Shown here in pieces: positions 53,901 to 62,277 of a stretch of 64,000 nucleotides of DNA (within the stretch, counting starts at the first letter, position 1; each line of letters begins with the position of its first letter). The stretch is taken from positions 1 to 64,000 of the forward strand of contig NZ_SMZO01000004.1 in NCBI RefSeq assembly GCF_004358675.1, written 5' to 3'. The DNA is from Meridianimarinicoccus aquatilis. GTDB taxonomy: Bacteria > Pseudomonadota > Alphaproteobacteria > Rhodobacterales > Rhodobacteraceae. Both the position numbers and the translations under genes were made by a program. Below the pieces are notes generated by a model, which was not told the origin of the DNA, searched no databases, and saw nothing but the letters and a program-made list of their open reading frames with translations.

Positions 53901-54365
53901 TGTGGTCGACGACTCGCCGGTGTGATCATCCCCCAGTGCCATAATGACACCGCCCAAGGGGGATGTTCCGGCCAAATTGGCATGCCGCATCACATCGCCG
54001 GACCGATCGACGCCGGGGCCCTTTCCATACCACAGACCGAAAACACCGTCGCCGCGTCCCTCGCCGCGCAAATGCGCTTGCTGCGTGCCCCATAACGCAG
54101 TCGCGGCCAGGTCTTCGTTCAATCCGGGTTGAAACAGCACGCTCGCAGCGCCCAAAGCCTCTGCTGCCGCGGACATTTGCTGGTCAACCGCCCCAAGAGG
54201 CGAGCCGCGATAGCCGGTGACATACCCGGCGGTGTGCAGTCCCGCGGCTTTGTCCCGCGCAGCCTGTATCAGCATCAGACGCACCAGGGCTTGCGTGCCG
54301 TTCAGCAAAACCTGGCCCTGTGACAGGTCATACCGGTCGGAAAGACGAAAATCGCAGTGCTGCAT
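50967..54365 (-). CDS. Indolepyruvate ferredoxin oxidoreductase, fused alpha-beta type
   Basis: A 1132-residue protein joining the thiamine-diphosphate subunit to the gamma-type catalytic domain. MGGEGANWIGEAPFSN and QNIGDGTYNHSG lie in the cofactor-binding part (about 430-480). A ferredoxin-like Cys cluster follows: CEGCGDCGVQSNC and CNKDFSCLGGFCP near 640-690. The C-terminal domain has TGVGGTGVVTIGAILATAAH. The family oxidatively decarboxylates aryl-pyruvates to acyl-CoA. ATG 54365 gives the family start MQHCDFRLSDRYDLSQGQVL; an upstream frame to 54686 overlaps the divergent LysR gene. The LysR product probably controls it. Confidence 0.93.
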   Translation of the reverse strand: MQHCDFRLSDRYDLSQGQVLLNGTQALVRLMLIQAARDKAAGLHTAGYVTGYRGSPLGAVDQQMSAAAEALGAASVLFQPGLNEDLAATALWGTQQAHLRGEGRGDGVFGLWYGKGPGVDRSGDVMRHANLAGTSPLGGVIMALGDDHTGESSTTCHQSEWALVDAMMPVLSPAGVQEILDYGVYGWALSRFAGVWCGLKMVKDTAEVTAVVDGRVDRMQFVTPEFEMPEDGLNIRLDDHWVAQEQRLVRYKRVAAEAFARANGIDRRIWGKPGAKIGFVAAGKNWLDLVHALSLLGLDGAEAERLGLTTYKVGQVWPLDMESFHDWAEGLDLIVVVEEKRKLIEVQIKEAIFDDRRGRRVYGASKGRDPLFASDYALDPVSIAVDLGDILIEEGRRTDQIEDALHRLRSALQADTEGDITSRVPYFCAGCPHNTSTKVPPGSRAYAGIGCHIMALWMDRETSGYTHMGGEGANWIGEAPFSNRKHVFQNIGDGTYNHSGVQAIRAALMAGTTITYKILFNDAVAMTGGQKNDGGLTPEQIAHELAAMGVQRIAVVHDDKEPVRKSDLPDIVTVHPRAALPAVQREMTEVAGVSAIIFVQTCAAEKRRRRKRGSFPDPDQRLFINTAVCEGCGDCGVQSNCVALVPVETPLGRKRAIDQSSCNKDFSCLGGFCPSFVTVSGGTLRRTAARDVTIPELPDPVLPQISGTHNIVITGVGGTGVVTIGAILATAAHLDGRAAAMMEMAGLAQKGGAVHVHCRIAETPENIAAVRVATAEAHTLIGGDLVVSAGRATLTLLDRGRSGAVCNSHDTVTGDFTRDPEFRIPGNDLCAAISERLGDNAVLFDASRLSEQLLGDSIYSNVLLLGAAWQRGLVPINLDALRRSIELNGAAVEANLRAFDVGRWAAFDLRTVQELTSKQNSKALTGKDKISIWESHLTTYQSPRLARKFRALVDGVEDPELREEVAFSYQKLLSYKDEYEVARLLQSTRSELSAQFETAPRLTFHLAPPVFSRAGDDGRPIKREFSEKAVNALSWISKLKFLRGTVFDPFGYSTERRMERALIAQFETDLSDLLPRMTAENRHIILAIVRLARSIRGYGPVKRENAAEAAKKRLSLLAEFNAAHTPRSHAAE

Positions 54366-54506
54366 GTTTGCCACCCCCGTAAATAATATAGGTTGAACAT
54401 TGACGCGCGGGAACGGGTCATCATCTAGACGTGACATACTTACAGCGGACCTACATACAGGGACCGTGCGATTAGCTATGCCGCACGAGGTGAAAGAAGG
54501 TACGTA

Positions 54507-55400
54507 ATGGACTGGGACAAGCTGAGAATTTTTCACGCCGTGGCGGATGCTGGCAGTCTGACTCACGCGGGTGATGCCCTCCATCTGTCTCAATCGGCGG
54601 TCAGTCGACAGATTCGCAGTCTTGAGGAAAGCCTGAACACGACGCTGTTTCACAGGCATGCGCGCGGCCTTATCCTTACGGAACAAGGTGAATTGCTCTT
54701 CGATGCAACGTCTTCGATGGCAAAGCGGCTTGATACGGCCTCGGCACGCATTCGTGACAGCGAAGACGAAGTGTTCGGCGAGCTGCGCGTGACGACAACC
54801 ACGGGATTCGGGTCGCTTTGGCTCGCGCCGCGGCTGTCCCGGCTTTATGACCAGTATCCCGATCTGAAAATCGATCTAATGCTGGAAGAGCGTGTTCTTG
54901 ATCTGCCAATGCGCGAAGCTGACGTGGCAATCCGCATGAAAGAGCCGTCGCAGGCCGACCTGATCCGCAAGCGTCTTATGAACGTGAACATGCGGCTTTA
55001 CGCGACGCCGGCTTACTTGGAAAAGAACGGAACGCCCGAAGCTGTGACAGATATGCGACACCATCGTTTGATCTGCCAAAGCCCTAATAGCGTGCAGGTC
55101 ACTGCCGCCTCGCGCATCGTACAAATGTTGATGACGGAAGAGATTAGATCACTCTTGACGGTCAATAACTATTTCGGGGTGCTGCAAGCCGTCATCAATG
55201 ATCTTGGAATCGGCGTTCTTCCAAATTATGTGACAGAAGATTTTCCACATCTTGTCAGTGTCTTACCAGAAGTCGTTGGCGGATCACTCCCGGTGTTTCT
55301 TGCGTATCCCGAAGAGTTGCGTCAATCCAAACGGATCGCAGCGTTCCGTGATTTTGTGATGGAAGAGTTGGCTGAAAGCCGCAAAAAGACGCGGGACTGA
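54507..55400 (+). CDS. LysR-family transcriptional regulator
   Basis: A 297-residue regulator. The winged helix occupies residues 1-60 (MDWDKLRIFHAVADAGSLTH, then SQSAVSRQIRSLEESL), and the effector-binding domain follows from about 90. LysR proteins typically regulate a divergent neighbour, here the indolepyruvate oxidoreductase gene 141 bases away. AAGG precedes ATG 54507. The effector is unknown. Confidence 0.92.
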   Translation: MDWDKLRIFHAVADAGSLTHAGDALHLSQSAVSRQIRSLEESLNTTLFHRHARGLILTEQGELLFDATSSMAKRLDTASARIRDSEDEVFGELRVTTTTGFGSLWLAPRLSRLYDQYPDLKIDLMLEERVLDLPMREADVAIRMKEPSQADLIRKRLMNVNMRLYATPAYLEKNGTPEAVTDMRHHRLICQSPNSVQVTAASRIVQMLMTEEIRSLLTVNNYFGVLQAVINDLGIGVLPNYVTEDFPHLVSVLPEVVGGSLPVFLAYPEELRQSKRIAAFRDFVMEELAESRKKTRD

Positions 55401-55512
55401 TCACCCCGCAGGCATCCCAAATTTAACCCATGCGTGCGGCGCATGTCAGTTATGCTGCGGATGCGGCATCTGGCGCCTTGATGCGCATCCAAGGTGTAGC
55501 TATTTCTTTTAT

Positions 55513-55583
55513 CAGAAGCACGGATTTGGTCCGACTTCTACCTCCCTGTTGGACTAGGCCGAGCTTGTCTCGGCCATTTTTTT
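55513..55583 (+). ncRNA. Candidate small RNA with CCUCCC loop upstream of purL
   Basis: Between the LysR gene and purL (335 bases without a real gene) lies a compact unit. A 7-bp hairpin, GTCCGAC (55529-55535) with GTTGGAC (55548-55554), shows a 12-base loop containing CCTCCC, an anti-Shine-Dalgarno sequence. It is followed two bases later by a strong terminator, GGCCGAG/CTCGGCC (55557-55575) and T7. A TTGATG-17-TATTTC promoter-like pair sits at 55478-55506, giving a start near 55513 and an RNA of about 70 bases. The form resembles alphaproteobacterial trans-acting small RNAs with C-rich loops; a purL attenuator is the alternative. Confidence 0.6.
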
Positions 55584-55735
55584 GCCCTGTTCCAGAAATT
55601 CCCGTCTCCACGCGCATGAAACGGTCTGTGACGCCGCCATTTTGGCTGCCTTGTGCAATAACCTCTGTGCGCGATGGCGAGATCGTCTTTTCCTCAGCCG
55701 CTGCCTCCCCTAAAAGGCCGCAAAGGGGACCTTAC

Positions 55736-57895
55736 ATGCAAGAACCGGATATCACGCAAGACCTGATCGCCGCTCACGGCCTCAACACGGAAGAATACCA
55801 GCGCATCCTTGACCTGATTGGTCGGACGCCCAGCTTTACCGAGCTTGGCATTTTTTCGGCAATGTGGAACGAGCACTGCTCTTACAAGTCGTCAAAGAAA
55901 TGGCTGCGGACACTTCCAACAGAAGGGCCACAGGTGATTTGCGGTCCTGGTGAAAACGCGGGCGTTGTCGATATTGGCGATGGGCAGGCTGTGGTGTTCA
56001 AAATGGAAAGCCACAATCACCCCAGCTATATCGAGCCGTACCAAGGCGCGGCCACTGGCGTCGGCGGCATTTTGCGTGACGTCTTCACCATGGGTGCGCG
56101 GCCCATCGCAGCCATGAACGCGCTGAGTTTCGGCGAGCAAAGCCACCCACGAACCAAACAGTTGGTACACGGGGTGGTCGAAGGTGTCGGCGGCTATGGC
56201 AACTGCTTTGGTGTTCCGACCATTGGCGGCGAAGTCAGGTTCCACGCGGCCTATAACGGCAATTGTCTGGTAAACGCATTTGCGGCCGGATTGGCTGATG
56301 CCGACAAGATTTTCTACTCAGCGGCATCGGGTGTTGGCCGCCCTGTGGTTTACCTTGGGGCGAAAACGGGGCGCGACGGTGTCGGCGGTGCCACAATGGC
56401 AAGTGCAGAGTTCGACGACACCATCGAAGAGAAACGGCCAACCGTGCAGGTTGGTGACCCCTTCACCGAAAAGCGGCTGATGGAAGCGACGCTTGAGTTG
56501 ATGCAAACCGGCGCGGTGGTGTCCATTCAAGACATGGGGGCCGCTGGCCTGACCTGCTCCGCCGTGGAAATGGGTGACAAGGGTGATCTGGGCATTCGCC
56601 TTCGTCTTGACGACGTGCCCGTGCGCGAAACTGCCATGACGGCGTACGAGATGATGCTGTCAGAAAGCCAGGAGCGGATGCTCATGGTGCTGGACCCCGC
56701 GAAAGAGGCCGAAGCAAAGGCCGTATTCGACAAATGGGACCTTGATTTCGCGATCGTTGGCGAAACCATCGCCGAAGACCGGTTTGTTGTCGAACATCAG
56801 GGCAAGATCATGGCTGACCTGCCTCTCAAGGCTCTGTCAGGCACAGCGCCAGAGTATGACCGGCCATGGGTGCCAACGCCTGCTGCCGCGCCTCTCGACC
56901 CGGTCCCCGATGTCGACGCGATTGATGCGCTCAAGGCGCTTCTCAGCAGCCCGAACTATTGCTCGCGCCAATGGGTATGGGAGCAGTATGACAACATGGT
57001 CATGGGGGATACGGTCCGTGTGCCGGGTTTGGGCGCCGGTGCGGTGCGCGTTCACGGCACCAAAAAGGCGCTTGTCTTCACCTGCGATGTGACCCCGCGC
57101 TATGTTCGGGCGAACCCGGTTGAGGGCGGCAAACAGGCTGTGGCGGAAGCCTATCGCAACTTGTGCGCTGCGGGCGCCAAGCCATTGGCAACGACGGACA
57201 ACCTGAATTTCGGCAACCCGGAAAAGCCGGAAATCATGGGCCAGCTTGTCGGTGCGATCCAAGGCATTGGCGAGGCATGCAGCGCACTTGATATGCCCAT
57301 CGTGTCGGGCAATGTCAGCCTTTACAACGAAACCGACGGCGCGCCCATTTTGCCGACCCCGACGATTGGGGCCGTCGGCTTGCTGAAATTTGCGAAGAAC
57401 CTGATCGGCAACGCACCCAATGCGGGCGACTTTGCAGTTCTGGTCGGCGACACGCACGGCCATCTCGGGCAATCCGCACTACTGGCCGAAGTGTTCAATC
57501 GTGAAGATGGCGATGCGCCGTCTGTGGATCTGGCTGCGGAACGTCGCAATGGTATCTTCGTGCGCAACAACCGTAAGATGATCACTGCAGCAACCGACCT
57601 GTCAGATGGTGGTTTGGCTCTGGCTGCGTTTGAAATGGCCGCCGCCGGAAATGTCGGCGTGACCATCGACGACGGCGGCACTGCGCAGGCGTTCGGCGAA
57701 GATCAGGCCCGCTACTTGCTTGCATGTTCCTATGACTGCGCGGAAACGCTCATGATCGCTGCAAGCAAAGCAGAGGTCACCATCAAGATTGTTGGCCGCT
57801 TTGGCGGTGACACAGTCAAAATAGGTACTTCCGAGGCGCCTCTCACAGATTTGTGTGATCTGTGGCGTGGAACCTTTGCAGCGACCTTTGCGTAA
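55736..57895 (+). CDS. purL: Phosphoribosylformylglycinamidine synthase subunit PurL
   Basis: A 719-residue PurL of the small (three-subunit) type, converting FGAR and glutamine-derived ammonia to FGAM in purine synthesis with PurQ and Pur[21 protein letters not shown] and [20 protein letters not shown] hold the catalytic His and substrate residues; [13 protein letters not shown] and [16 protein letters not shown] mark the second half. ATG 55736 has AAGGGG 7 bases upstream; the upstream in-frame extension to 55430 runs through the terminator of the candidate small RNA and is rejected. Confidence 0.95.
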   Translation: MQEPDITQDLIAAHGLNTEEYQRILDLIGRTPSFTELGIFSAMWNEHCSYKSSKKWLRTLPTEGPQVICGPGENAGVVDIGDGQAVVFKMESHNHPSYIEPYQGAATGVGGILRDVFTMGARPIAAMNALSFGEQSHPRTKQLVHGVVEGVGGYGNCFGVPTIGGEVRFHAAYNGNCLVNAFAAGLADADKIFYSAASGVGRPVVYLGAKTGRDGVGGATMASAEFDDTIEEKRPTVQVGDPFTEKRLMEATLELMQTGAVVSIQDMGAAGLTCSAVEMGDKGDLGIRLRLDDVPVRETAMTAYEMMLSESQERMLMVLDPAKEAEAKAVFDKWDLDFAIVGETIAEDRFVVEHQGKIMADLPLKALSGTAPEYDRPWVPTPAAAPLDPVPDVDAIDALKALLSSPNYCSRQWVWEQYDNMVMGDTVRVPGLGAGAVRVHGTKKALVFTCDVTPRYVRANPVEGGKQAVAEAYRNLCAAGAKPLATTDNLNFGNPEKPEIMGQLVGAIQGIGEACSALDMPIVSGNVSLYNETDGAPILPTPTIGAVGLLKFAKNLIGNAPNAGDFAVLVGDTHGHLGQSALLAEVFNREDGDAPSVDLAAERRNGIFVRNNRKMITAATDLSDGGLALAAFEMAAAGNVGVTIDDGGTAQAFGEDQARYLLACSYDCAETLMIAASKAEVTIKIVGRFGGDTVKIGTSEAPLTDLCDLWRGTFAATFA

Positions 57896-57923
57896 TCGCG
57901 AGCTAATTTGATGAGGTTTATGG

Positions 57924-57961
57924 CTGCCGCTCAGGGGAAGTACCCCCTGGGCGGCAGTTTT
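57924..57961 (+). terminator. Intrinsic terminator after purL
   Basis: CTGCCGCTCAGGGG pairs with its downstream complement ending GCGGCAG around AAGTA, followed by TTTT at 57958-57961. One mismatch in a stem of about 14 bp. Confidence 0.9.
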
Positions 57962-58094
57962 CCACACGGGGCTGCGCCTACGCCTCCACCCTTGCGCTGA
58001 AGACATGTAAAACAACCCAAAATCTGCGATACGATGCGGGTTGCAGCCGCCCGCGCAGCGCCATACATTTCTGCCATAAACAAGGAGCTTGCCG

Positions 58095-58337
58095 ATGCCC
58101 ATCGAAGCGCAGGACATCGAAAGCCTGCTGAGACAGAGCTTTCCAGATGCGAAGATCACGATCACCGATCTTGCCGGGGACGGAAACCACTACGCCGCTG
58201 AGGTTATCGATGAGAGCTTTCGGGGCCAAAACCGTGTACAGCAGCAACGCGCTGTTTATGCGGCCCTGAAAGGAAAGATGGATGGATCGAACGGTGAATT
58301 GCACGCGCTTGCGCTGACAACCAAGGCACCGGACTGA
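58095..58337 (+). CDS. bolA: BolA family protein
   Basis: An 80-residue BolA-type protein (MPIEAQDIESLLRQSFPDAK) with the HYAAEVIDESFRGQNRVQQQ helix-turn region; His in GNHYA is the likely iron-sulfur ligand shared with a monothiol glutaredoxin. AAGGAG lies 7 bases before ATG 58095. The CGFS glutaredoxin gene follows 210 bases later, the usual partner in [2Fe-2S] handling and iron signalling. Confidence 0.92.
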   Translation: MPIEAQDIESLLRQSFPDAKITITDLAGDGNHYAAEVIDESFRGQNRVQQQRAVYAALKGKMDGSNGELHALALTTKAPD

Positions 58338-58547
58338 TCTCATATATCGAAAAGCCTGAGCGAGTTGGACCTTATGTTCAAGACAGGGTTTTCATTGCCA
58401 ACAGAGTGACGGGTTTGCGTTCGTAAAAACAGACCCTATTTATGGACAGAGAATAAGCAGGCTCGCTTTTGCGACCCCGAACCGCCGTAACCGAACACAA
58501 AATGCGACAGGCGCACAGCGCACGATGCCGCAAGACGAGGATAGATC

Positions 58548-58907
58548 ATGAGCGCCGAAGATCAGATCAAAAAGACAGTAACCGACAACGACGTGGTGTT
58601 GTTCATGAAGGGCACCAAGTCCATGCCGCAATGCGGGTTTTCCAGCCGTGTGGCCGGCGTCTTGAACTACATGGGCGTGGATTTTGCTGATGTGAACGTG
58701 CTTGAGGACGAAAACTTGCGCCAAGGCATCAAGACGTATTCGGATTGGCCCACAATTCCGCAGCTTTACATCAAGGGCGAATTTGTTGGCGGCTGCGATA
58801 TCGTCACCGAAATGACCCTGTCGGGTGAACTGGACGACCTGTTTTCAAAGAACGGCGTAACGTACGACAAGGAAGCCGCAGACAAGATCCGCGAAGCGAA
58901 CGCCTAG
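58548..58907 (+). CDS. grxD: Monothiol glutaredoxin Grx4 (CGFS type)
   Basis: A 119-residue monothiol glutaredoxin with PQCGFS at residues 27-32 (Cys29), WPTIPQLYIKGEFVGGCDIV for glutathione and cluster binding, and the usual C-terminal helix. It carries [2Fe-2S] clusters as homodimer or heterodimer with BolA. No clear U-tract terminator follows; an AGGGC/GCCCT hairpin is at about 58919-58933. Confidence 0.95.
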   Translation: MSAEDQIKKTVTDNDVVLFMKGTKSMPQCGFSSRVAGVLNYMGVDFADVNVLEDENLRQGIKTYSDWPTIPQLYIKGEFVGGCDIVTEMTLSGELDDLFSKNGVTYDKEAADKIREANA

Positions 58908-58945
58908 ATCCATAAAAACAGGGCATTCGCCCTATGTTGTTGACG

Positions 58946-58982
58946 ACAGGCCGCAGTCCCGCATTACGCGGGCGCGGCCTGT
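58946..58982 (-). terminator. Hairpin enclosing the zapA stop codon
   Basis: A 9-bp outer stem (ACAGGCCGC 58946-58954 with GCGGCCTGT 58974-58982) and a 5-bp inner stem (CCCGC/GCGGG) place the zapA TAA (58964-58966) in the loop. The last Ala-Ala-Pro-Ala codons form one arm. No U-run follows on the minus strand, so termination is uncertain; it also lies between two convergent genes. Confidence 0.5.
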
Positions 58983-59350
58983 TCCATGTCTTCTGCAAGA
59001 GCTTCAGCCTGTGCAGCGAGTTCCGCCAAACTGTCAGAAAGTCCCGCCGGGATCACCGGGACCTCGATACGCTGCGCCGGTTTCGTGCTGGCATCGGAAA
59101 GCTGTGTTTGAAGCTTTGTGATTTCCGCTTCCAGACTGGCAACGCGGTCTTCCATCGAAATTGTCTTATCGGCAAGCAATAGACCAGCCATGAGCAGCAT
59201 CCGGGATTCTGGGATGCGACCCAATTGTTCGGTCATCGTTTGCGCTTCTGCATCGAGCATTGCAGCGGCCGATTCCAGAAACGGCTGTTCTCCCTCTTGG
59301 CACGCGACTTCGAACTGGCGGCCGCCGATGGCAATGTGCACTTCAGGCAT
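58964..59350 (-). CDS. zapA: Cell division protein ZapA
   Basis: A 128-residue protein: globular N-terminus MPEVHIAIGGRQFEVACQEG and a coiled coil around SMEDRVASLEAEITKLQTQL. ZapA bundles FtsZ filaments at mid-cell. ATG 59350 follows GGAGGAA and overlaps the end of the coiled-coil gene, so the two are co-translated. Confidence 0.9.
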   Translation of the reverse strand: MPEVHIAIGGRQFEVACQEGEQPFLESAAAMLDAEAQTMTEQLGRIPESRMLLMAGLLLADKTISMEDRVASLEAEITKLQTQLSDASTKPAQRIEVPVIPAGLSDSLAELAAQAEALAEDMEQAAPA

Positions 59351-59939
59351 CTTCTGTTTCCTCCACAAGCGGTTTCAGCGCGGCAAGAATGCTGTCAATT
59401 TCGGCTCGGTCTGCATTGCGGGCTGCTTGCAGCGCATCGATTTCAGTCTGGAGCGCGCCATTTATCAACTCTGGGTCAGAGATGCCCGCCTCGTGTGCCT
59501 TGCGAAGTGCGGCGTTATTCTGGCGCAATTGCGTGTTAACCGCGCGAAGCTGTTCAAGCCCCTGTTCGAGTTCGGTCAGGCGCGCCTGCACCGCCCCGGT
59601 GGTATCGGTGTGCTGTAGCTTTTCAAGCCGACCGGTGGCACGCTGCGCTTCCCGAACGGCTTGTGCTTCGGCCAAGGCACTGCGGTCGGCCTCTGCCTGA
59701 CGGGCGATTGCCGCGCTCTGCTCGCGCTCGGCATCCAGAGCAGCGGTCAAACGGGCGATTTCTGCGTTGGCCTGTGCAATTGCGTCAGGGTCAACGGCCA
59801 TCGCGGGTGCGGGTGTTGATTCAAGCTCTGCAATTCGGCCAAGGGCGGCCGCTAAAGTTTGGCGTGATCTGAGATGTGCAGTGCGCATCCGCGCAAGCGC
59901 GCCGATCAGGCGTTGCTCCAACTCTGAAATGTCTGGCAT
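59343..59939 (-). CDS. Coiled-coil protein upstream of zapA
   Basis: A 198-residue, largely helical protein (MPDISELEQRLIGALARMRT) with heptad-like repeats rich in Ala, Glu, Gln and Arg over about 50-165. No membrane segment or domain is recognised. Location and overlap with zapA suggest a ZapB-like or divisome-associated role, by inference only. GGAG precedes ATG 59939. The gap to tkt (59940-60172) is a divergent promoter region with no further gene seen. Confidence 0.75.
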   Translation of the reverse strand: MPDISELEQRLIGALARMRTAHLRSRQTLAAALGRIAELESTPAPAMAVDPDAIAQANAEIARLTAALDAEREQSAAIARQAEADRSALAEAQAVREAQRATGRLEKLQHTDTTGAVQARLTELEQGLEQLRAVNTQLRQNNAALRKAHEAGISDPELINGALQTEIDALQAARNADRAEIDSILAALKPLVEETEDA

Positions 59940-60172
59940 TGCGTCGTCTCCTTGCGGCCCCATAGTCAGATCAGCCTCGCTACTTGTGGCAGCCCGTGTG
60001 AACAGGTCCAGCCCAACGCGCCGCGAATCTTCTTATTGTCATCACACAAGACATTTCAGGCGGGAACAAGCCCCAGCCGCCCTGTGGATGCCTTGCACTT
60101 CCGCTATCACTTGCTAAGACGCTATCAAACGGGCGCTCAAGCCCGCAACTGCCACTATACCGGAGCTTGCCC

Positions 60173-62194
60173 GTGAACCTGACTGCCCTGCGTGAACGCG
60201 ACCCCGACCACTGGCTGAAAGCCTGTGCCATCCGCACCCTGACGCTTGACGCGATTGCCGGAGCCAATTCAGGCCATTCAGGCATGCCCATGGGTATGGC
60301 GGATGTTGCAACGGTTCTTTTTGAAAAGCACCTCAAGTTCGATGCAAGCGCACCGGAATGGGCCGACCGGGACCGGTTCATCCTGTCTGCCGGTCACGGC
60401 TCCATGCTGCTTTACTCGCTCCTCTATCTGACCGGCTCGCCGGATATGACGCTGGACGAGATAAAAGCGTTCCGCCAGTGGGGCGCCAAAACGGCCGGTC
60501 ACCCTGAATTTGGTCACGCACGCGGGATCGAAACCACCACAGGCCCGCTGGGTCAGGGGATTTCGAATGCGGTTGGGTTCGCCTTGGCCGAAGAAATGCT
60601 TCGAGCGCGCTTTGGCAAGAAGATCGTCGATCACTACACTTGGTGCATCGCTGGTGACGGCTGCTTGATGGAAGGTGTAAGCCACGAAGCCATCGGCCTT
60701 GCCGGGCGTCAGGAACTGTCCAAGCTGATCGTGCTGTGGGACAACAACAACATCACCATCGACGGAACCGTGGATATTGCGGACAGAACGGACCAGATCG
60801 CACGCTTCCGTGCTGCGGGCTGGTCGGTGCATGAATGCGACGGCCACAATCCCGCCGATATTGACGATGCAATCAACGCGGCCAAGAAGACCTCCAAGCC
60901 ATCGCTCGTTGCGTGCAAAACGCACATCGCGATCGGCTCAAGCGCACAGGACACCCCCAAAGGCCACGGCGCACTGACGGACCCTGCGGTGGTGTCTGCG
61001 ACCAAAGCTGCCTATGGCGTCGATTGGGCTGCATATCACGTGCCCGCCGAAATCAAATCCCAATGGGAAGAGATCGGCGCACGCGGCAGCGCGGACCGTG
61101 CAGCATGGGAAAAGCGTCTGGGCGGCCTGTCAGGCGCCAAGCAAAAAGAATTCACTCGGGTCATGGCGGGCGAAGCCCCTGCCAAACTTTCCGCCGCAAT
61201 CAAGGCCTTCAAACGCGAACTTGCAGAAACCCAACCCAACGTTGCAACGCGCAAAGCCTCTGAGAACACGCTGAAGGTCATCAACGCGATCATGCCCGAG
61301 CATGTGGGTGGATCGGCAGATTTGACCGGATCGAACAACACCAAGACCGGCGATCAGGGCGTTCACTTGCCCGAGACCCGCGAAGGCCGGTATTTGCATT
61401 ACGGCATCCGCGAGCACGGTATGGCCGCCGCGATGAACGGCATGGCCTTGCACGGCGGAATTCGGCCTTATGGCGGCACGTTCATGTGTTTCACCGATTA
61501 TGCCCGCGGCGCGATGCGCCTGTCGGCCTTGATGAAGCAGCCTGTCACCTATGTGATGAGCCATGACAGTATCGGTCTGGGCGAAGACGGCCCGACGCAC
61601 CAGCCCGTGGAACATCTTGCGATGCTTCGCGCGACACCGAACACGCTTGTGATCCGTCCGGCCGATGCGACGGAAACCGCTGAAGCATGGGAAGTCGCCA
61701 TCCAAACCAAAACGGCCCCGACCGTTCTGGCCCTGTCGCGTCAGAACCTTCCCGCGCTGCGTACCGAATTCAAGACCAAGAACCTGACTGCGCAAGGTGC
61801 CTATGTCATTGCAGATGCCGAGGGCAAACGCGAAGCGCTGTTGATGGCGACCGGGTCCGAAGTTTCGATCGCGATGGCAGCGCGTGATCTGCTGCAAGCC
61901 GAAGGTATCGGCACGCGCGTCGTTTCCATGCCGTGCTGGGAATTGTTCGAAGAGCAACCCGAAGCTTACCGCCGCAAGGTTCTTCCAGCGGGGCCAGTGC
62001 GCGTCGCGGTCGAAGCTGCCATCCGCTTTGGCTGGGATCGGTGGCTCTTTGGCGAGCGCGGCAAGCGCGAAAAATCGGGCTTCGTCGGTATGCACGATTT
62101 CGGTGCGTCAGCCCCGGCAGAACGGCTGTATCAAGAGTTTGGGATCACCGCCGAAGCCGTCGCCGAAAAAGCGAAGGCCCTTTTGGGTCGCTAA
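60173..62194 (+). CDS. tkt: Transketolase
   Basis: A 673-residue thiamine-diphosphate transketolase of the pentose phosphate/Calvin pathways. The His of [17 protein letters not shown], the [13 protein letters not shown] motif with NNN (metal and cofactor site) and the [19 protein letters not shown] block are present. GTG 60173 is the better start (GGAG 7 bases upstream) over TTG 60167. After the stop a TGTCCCC/GGGGCA hairpin at about 62203-62218 may terminate weakly. Confidence 0.95.
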   Translation: MNLTALRERDPDHWLKACAIRTLTLDAIAGANSGHSGMPMGMADVATVLFEKHLKFDASAPEWADRDRFILSAGHGSMLLYSLLYLTGSPDMTLDEIKAFRQWGAKTAGHPEFGHARGIETTTGPLGQGISNAVGFALAEEMLRARFGKKIVDHYTWCIAGDGCLMEGVSHEAIGLAGRQELSKLIVLWDNNNITIDGTVDIADRTDQIARFRAAGWSVHECDGHNPADIDDAINAAKKTSKPSLVACKTHIAIGSSAQDTPKGHGALTDPAVVSATKAAYGVDWAAYHVPAEIKSQWEEIGARGSADRAAWEKRLGGLSGAKQKEFTRVMAGEAPAKLSAAIKAFKRELAETQPNVATRKASENTLKVINAIMPEHVGGSADLTGSNNTKTGDQGVHLPETREGRYLHYGIREHGMAAAMNGMALHGGIRPYGGTFMCFTDYARGAMRLSALMKQPVTYVMSHDSIGLGEDGPTHQPVEHLAMLRATPNTLVIRPADATETAEAWEVAIQTKTAPTVLALSRQNLPALRTEFKTKNLTAQGAYVIADAEGKREALLMATGSEVSIAMAARDLLQAEGIGTRVVSMPCWELFEEQPEAYRRKVLPAGPVRVAVEAAIRFGWDRWLFGERGKREKSGFVGMHDFGASAPAERLYQEFGITAEAVAEKAKALLGR

Positions 62195-62277
62195 TAACCG
62201 GATGTCCCCGACGGGGCATTCCTTCCCTTTGCTTTTCTGGCCCTTTCTTTCTTTGGTGACGACGGTAACCTGAACAC

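Noticed and set aside
54366-54686. Upstream extension of the indolepyruvate oxidoreductase frame
   Set aside because: It overlaps the LysR gene and its promoter, and ATG 54365 gives the family N-terminus.
55430-55735. In-frame N-terminal extension of PurL of about 100 residues
   Set aside because: It crosses a strong intrinsic terminator and has no family similarity; ATG 55736 has a good ribosome-binding site.
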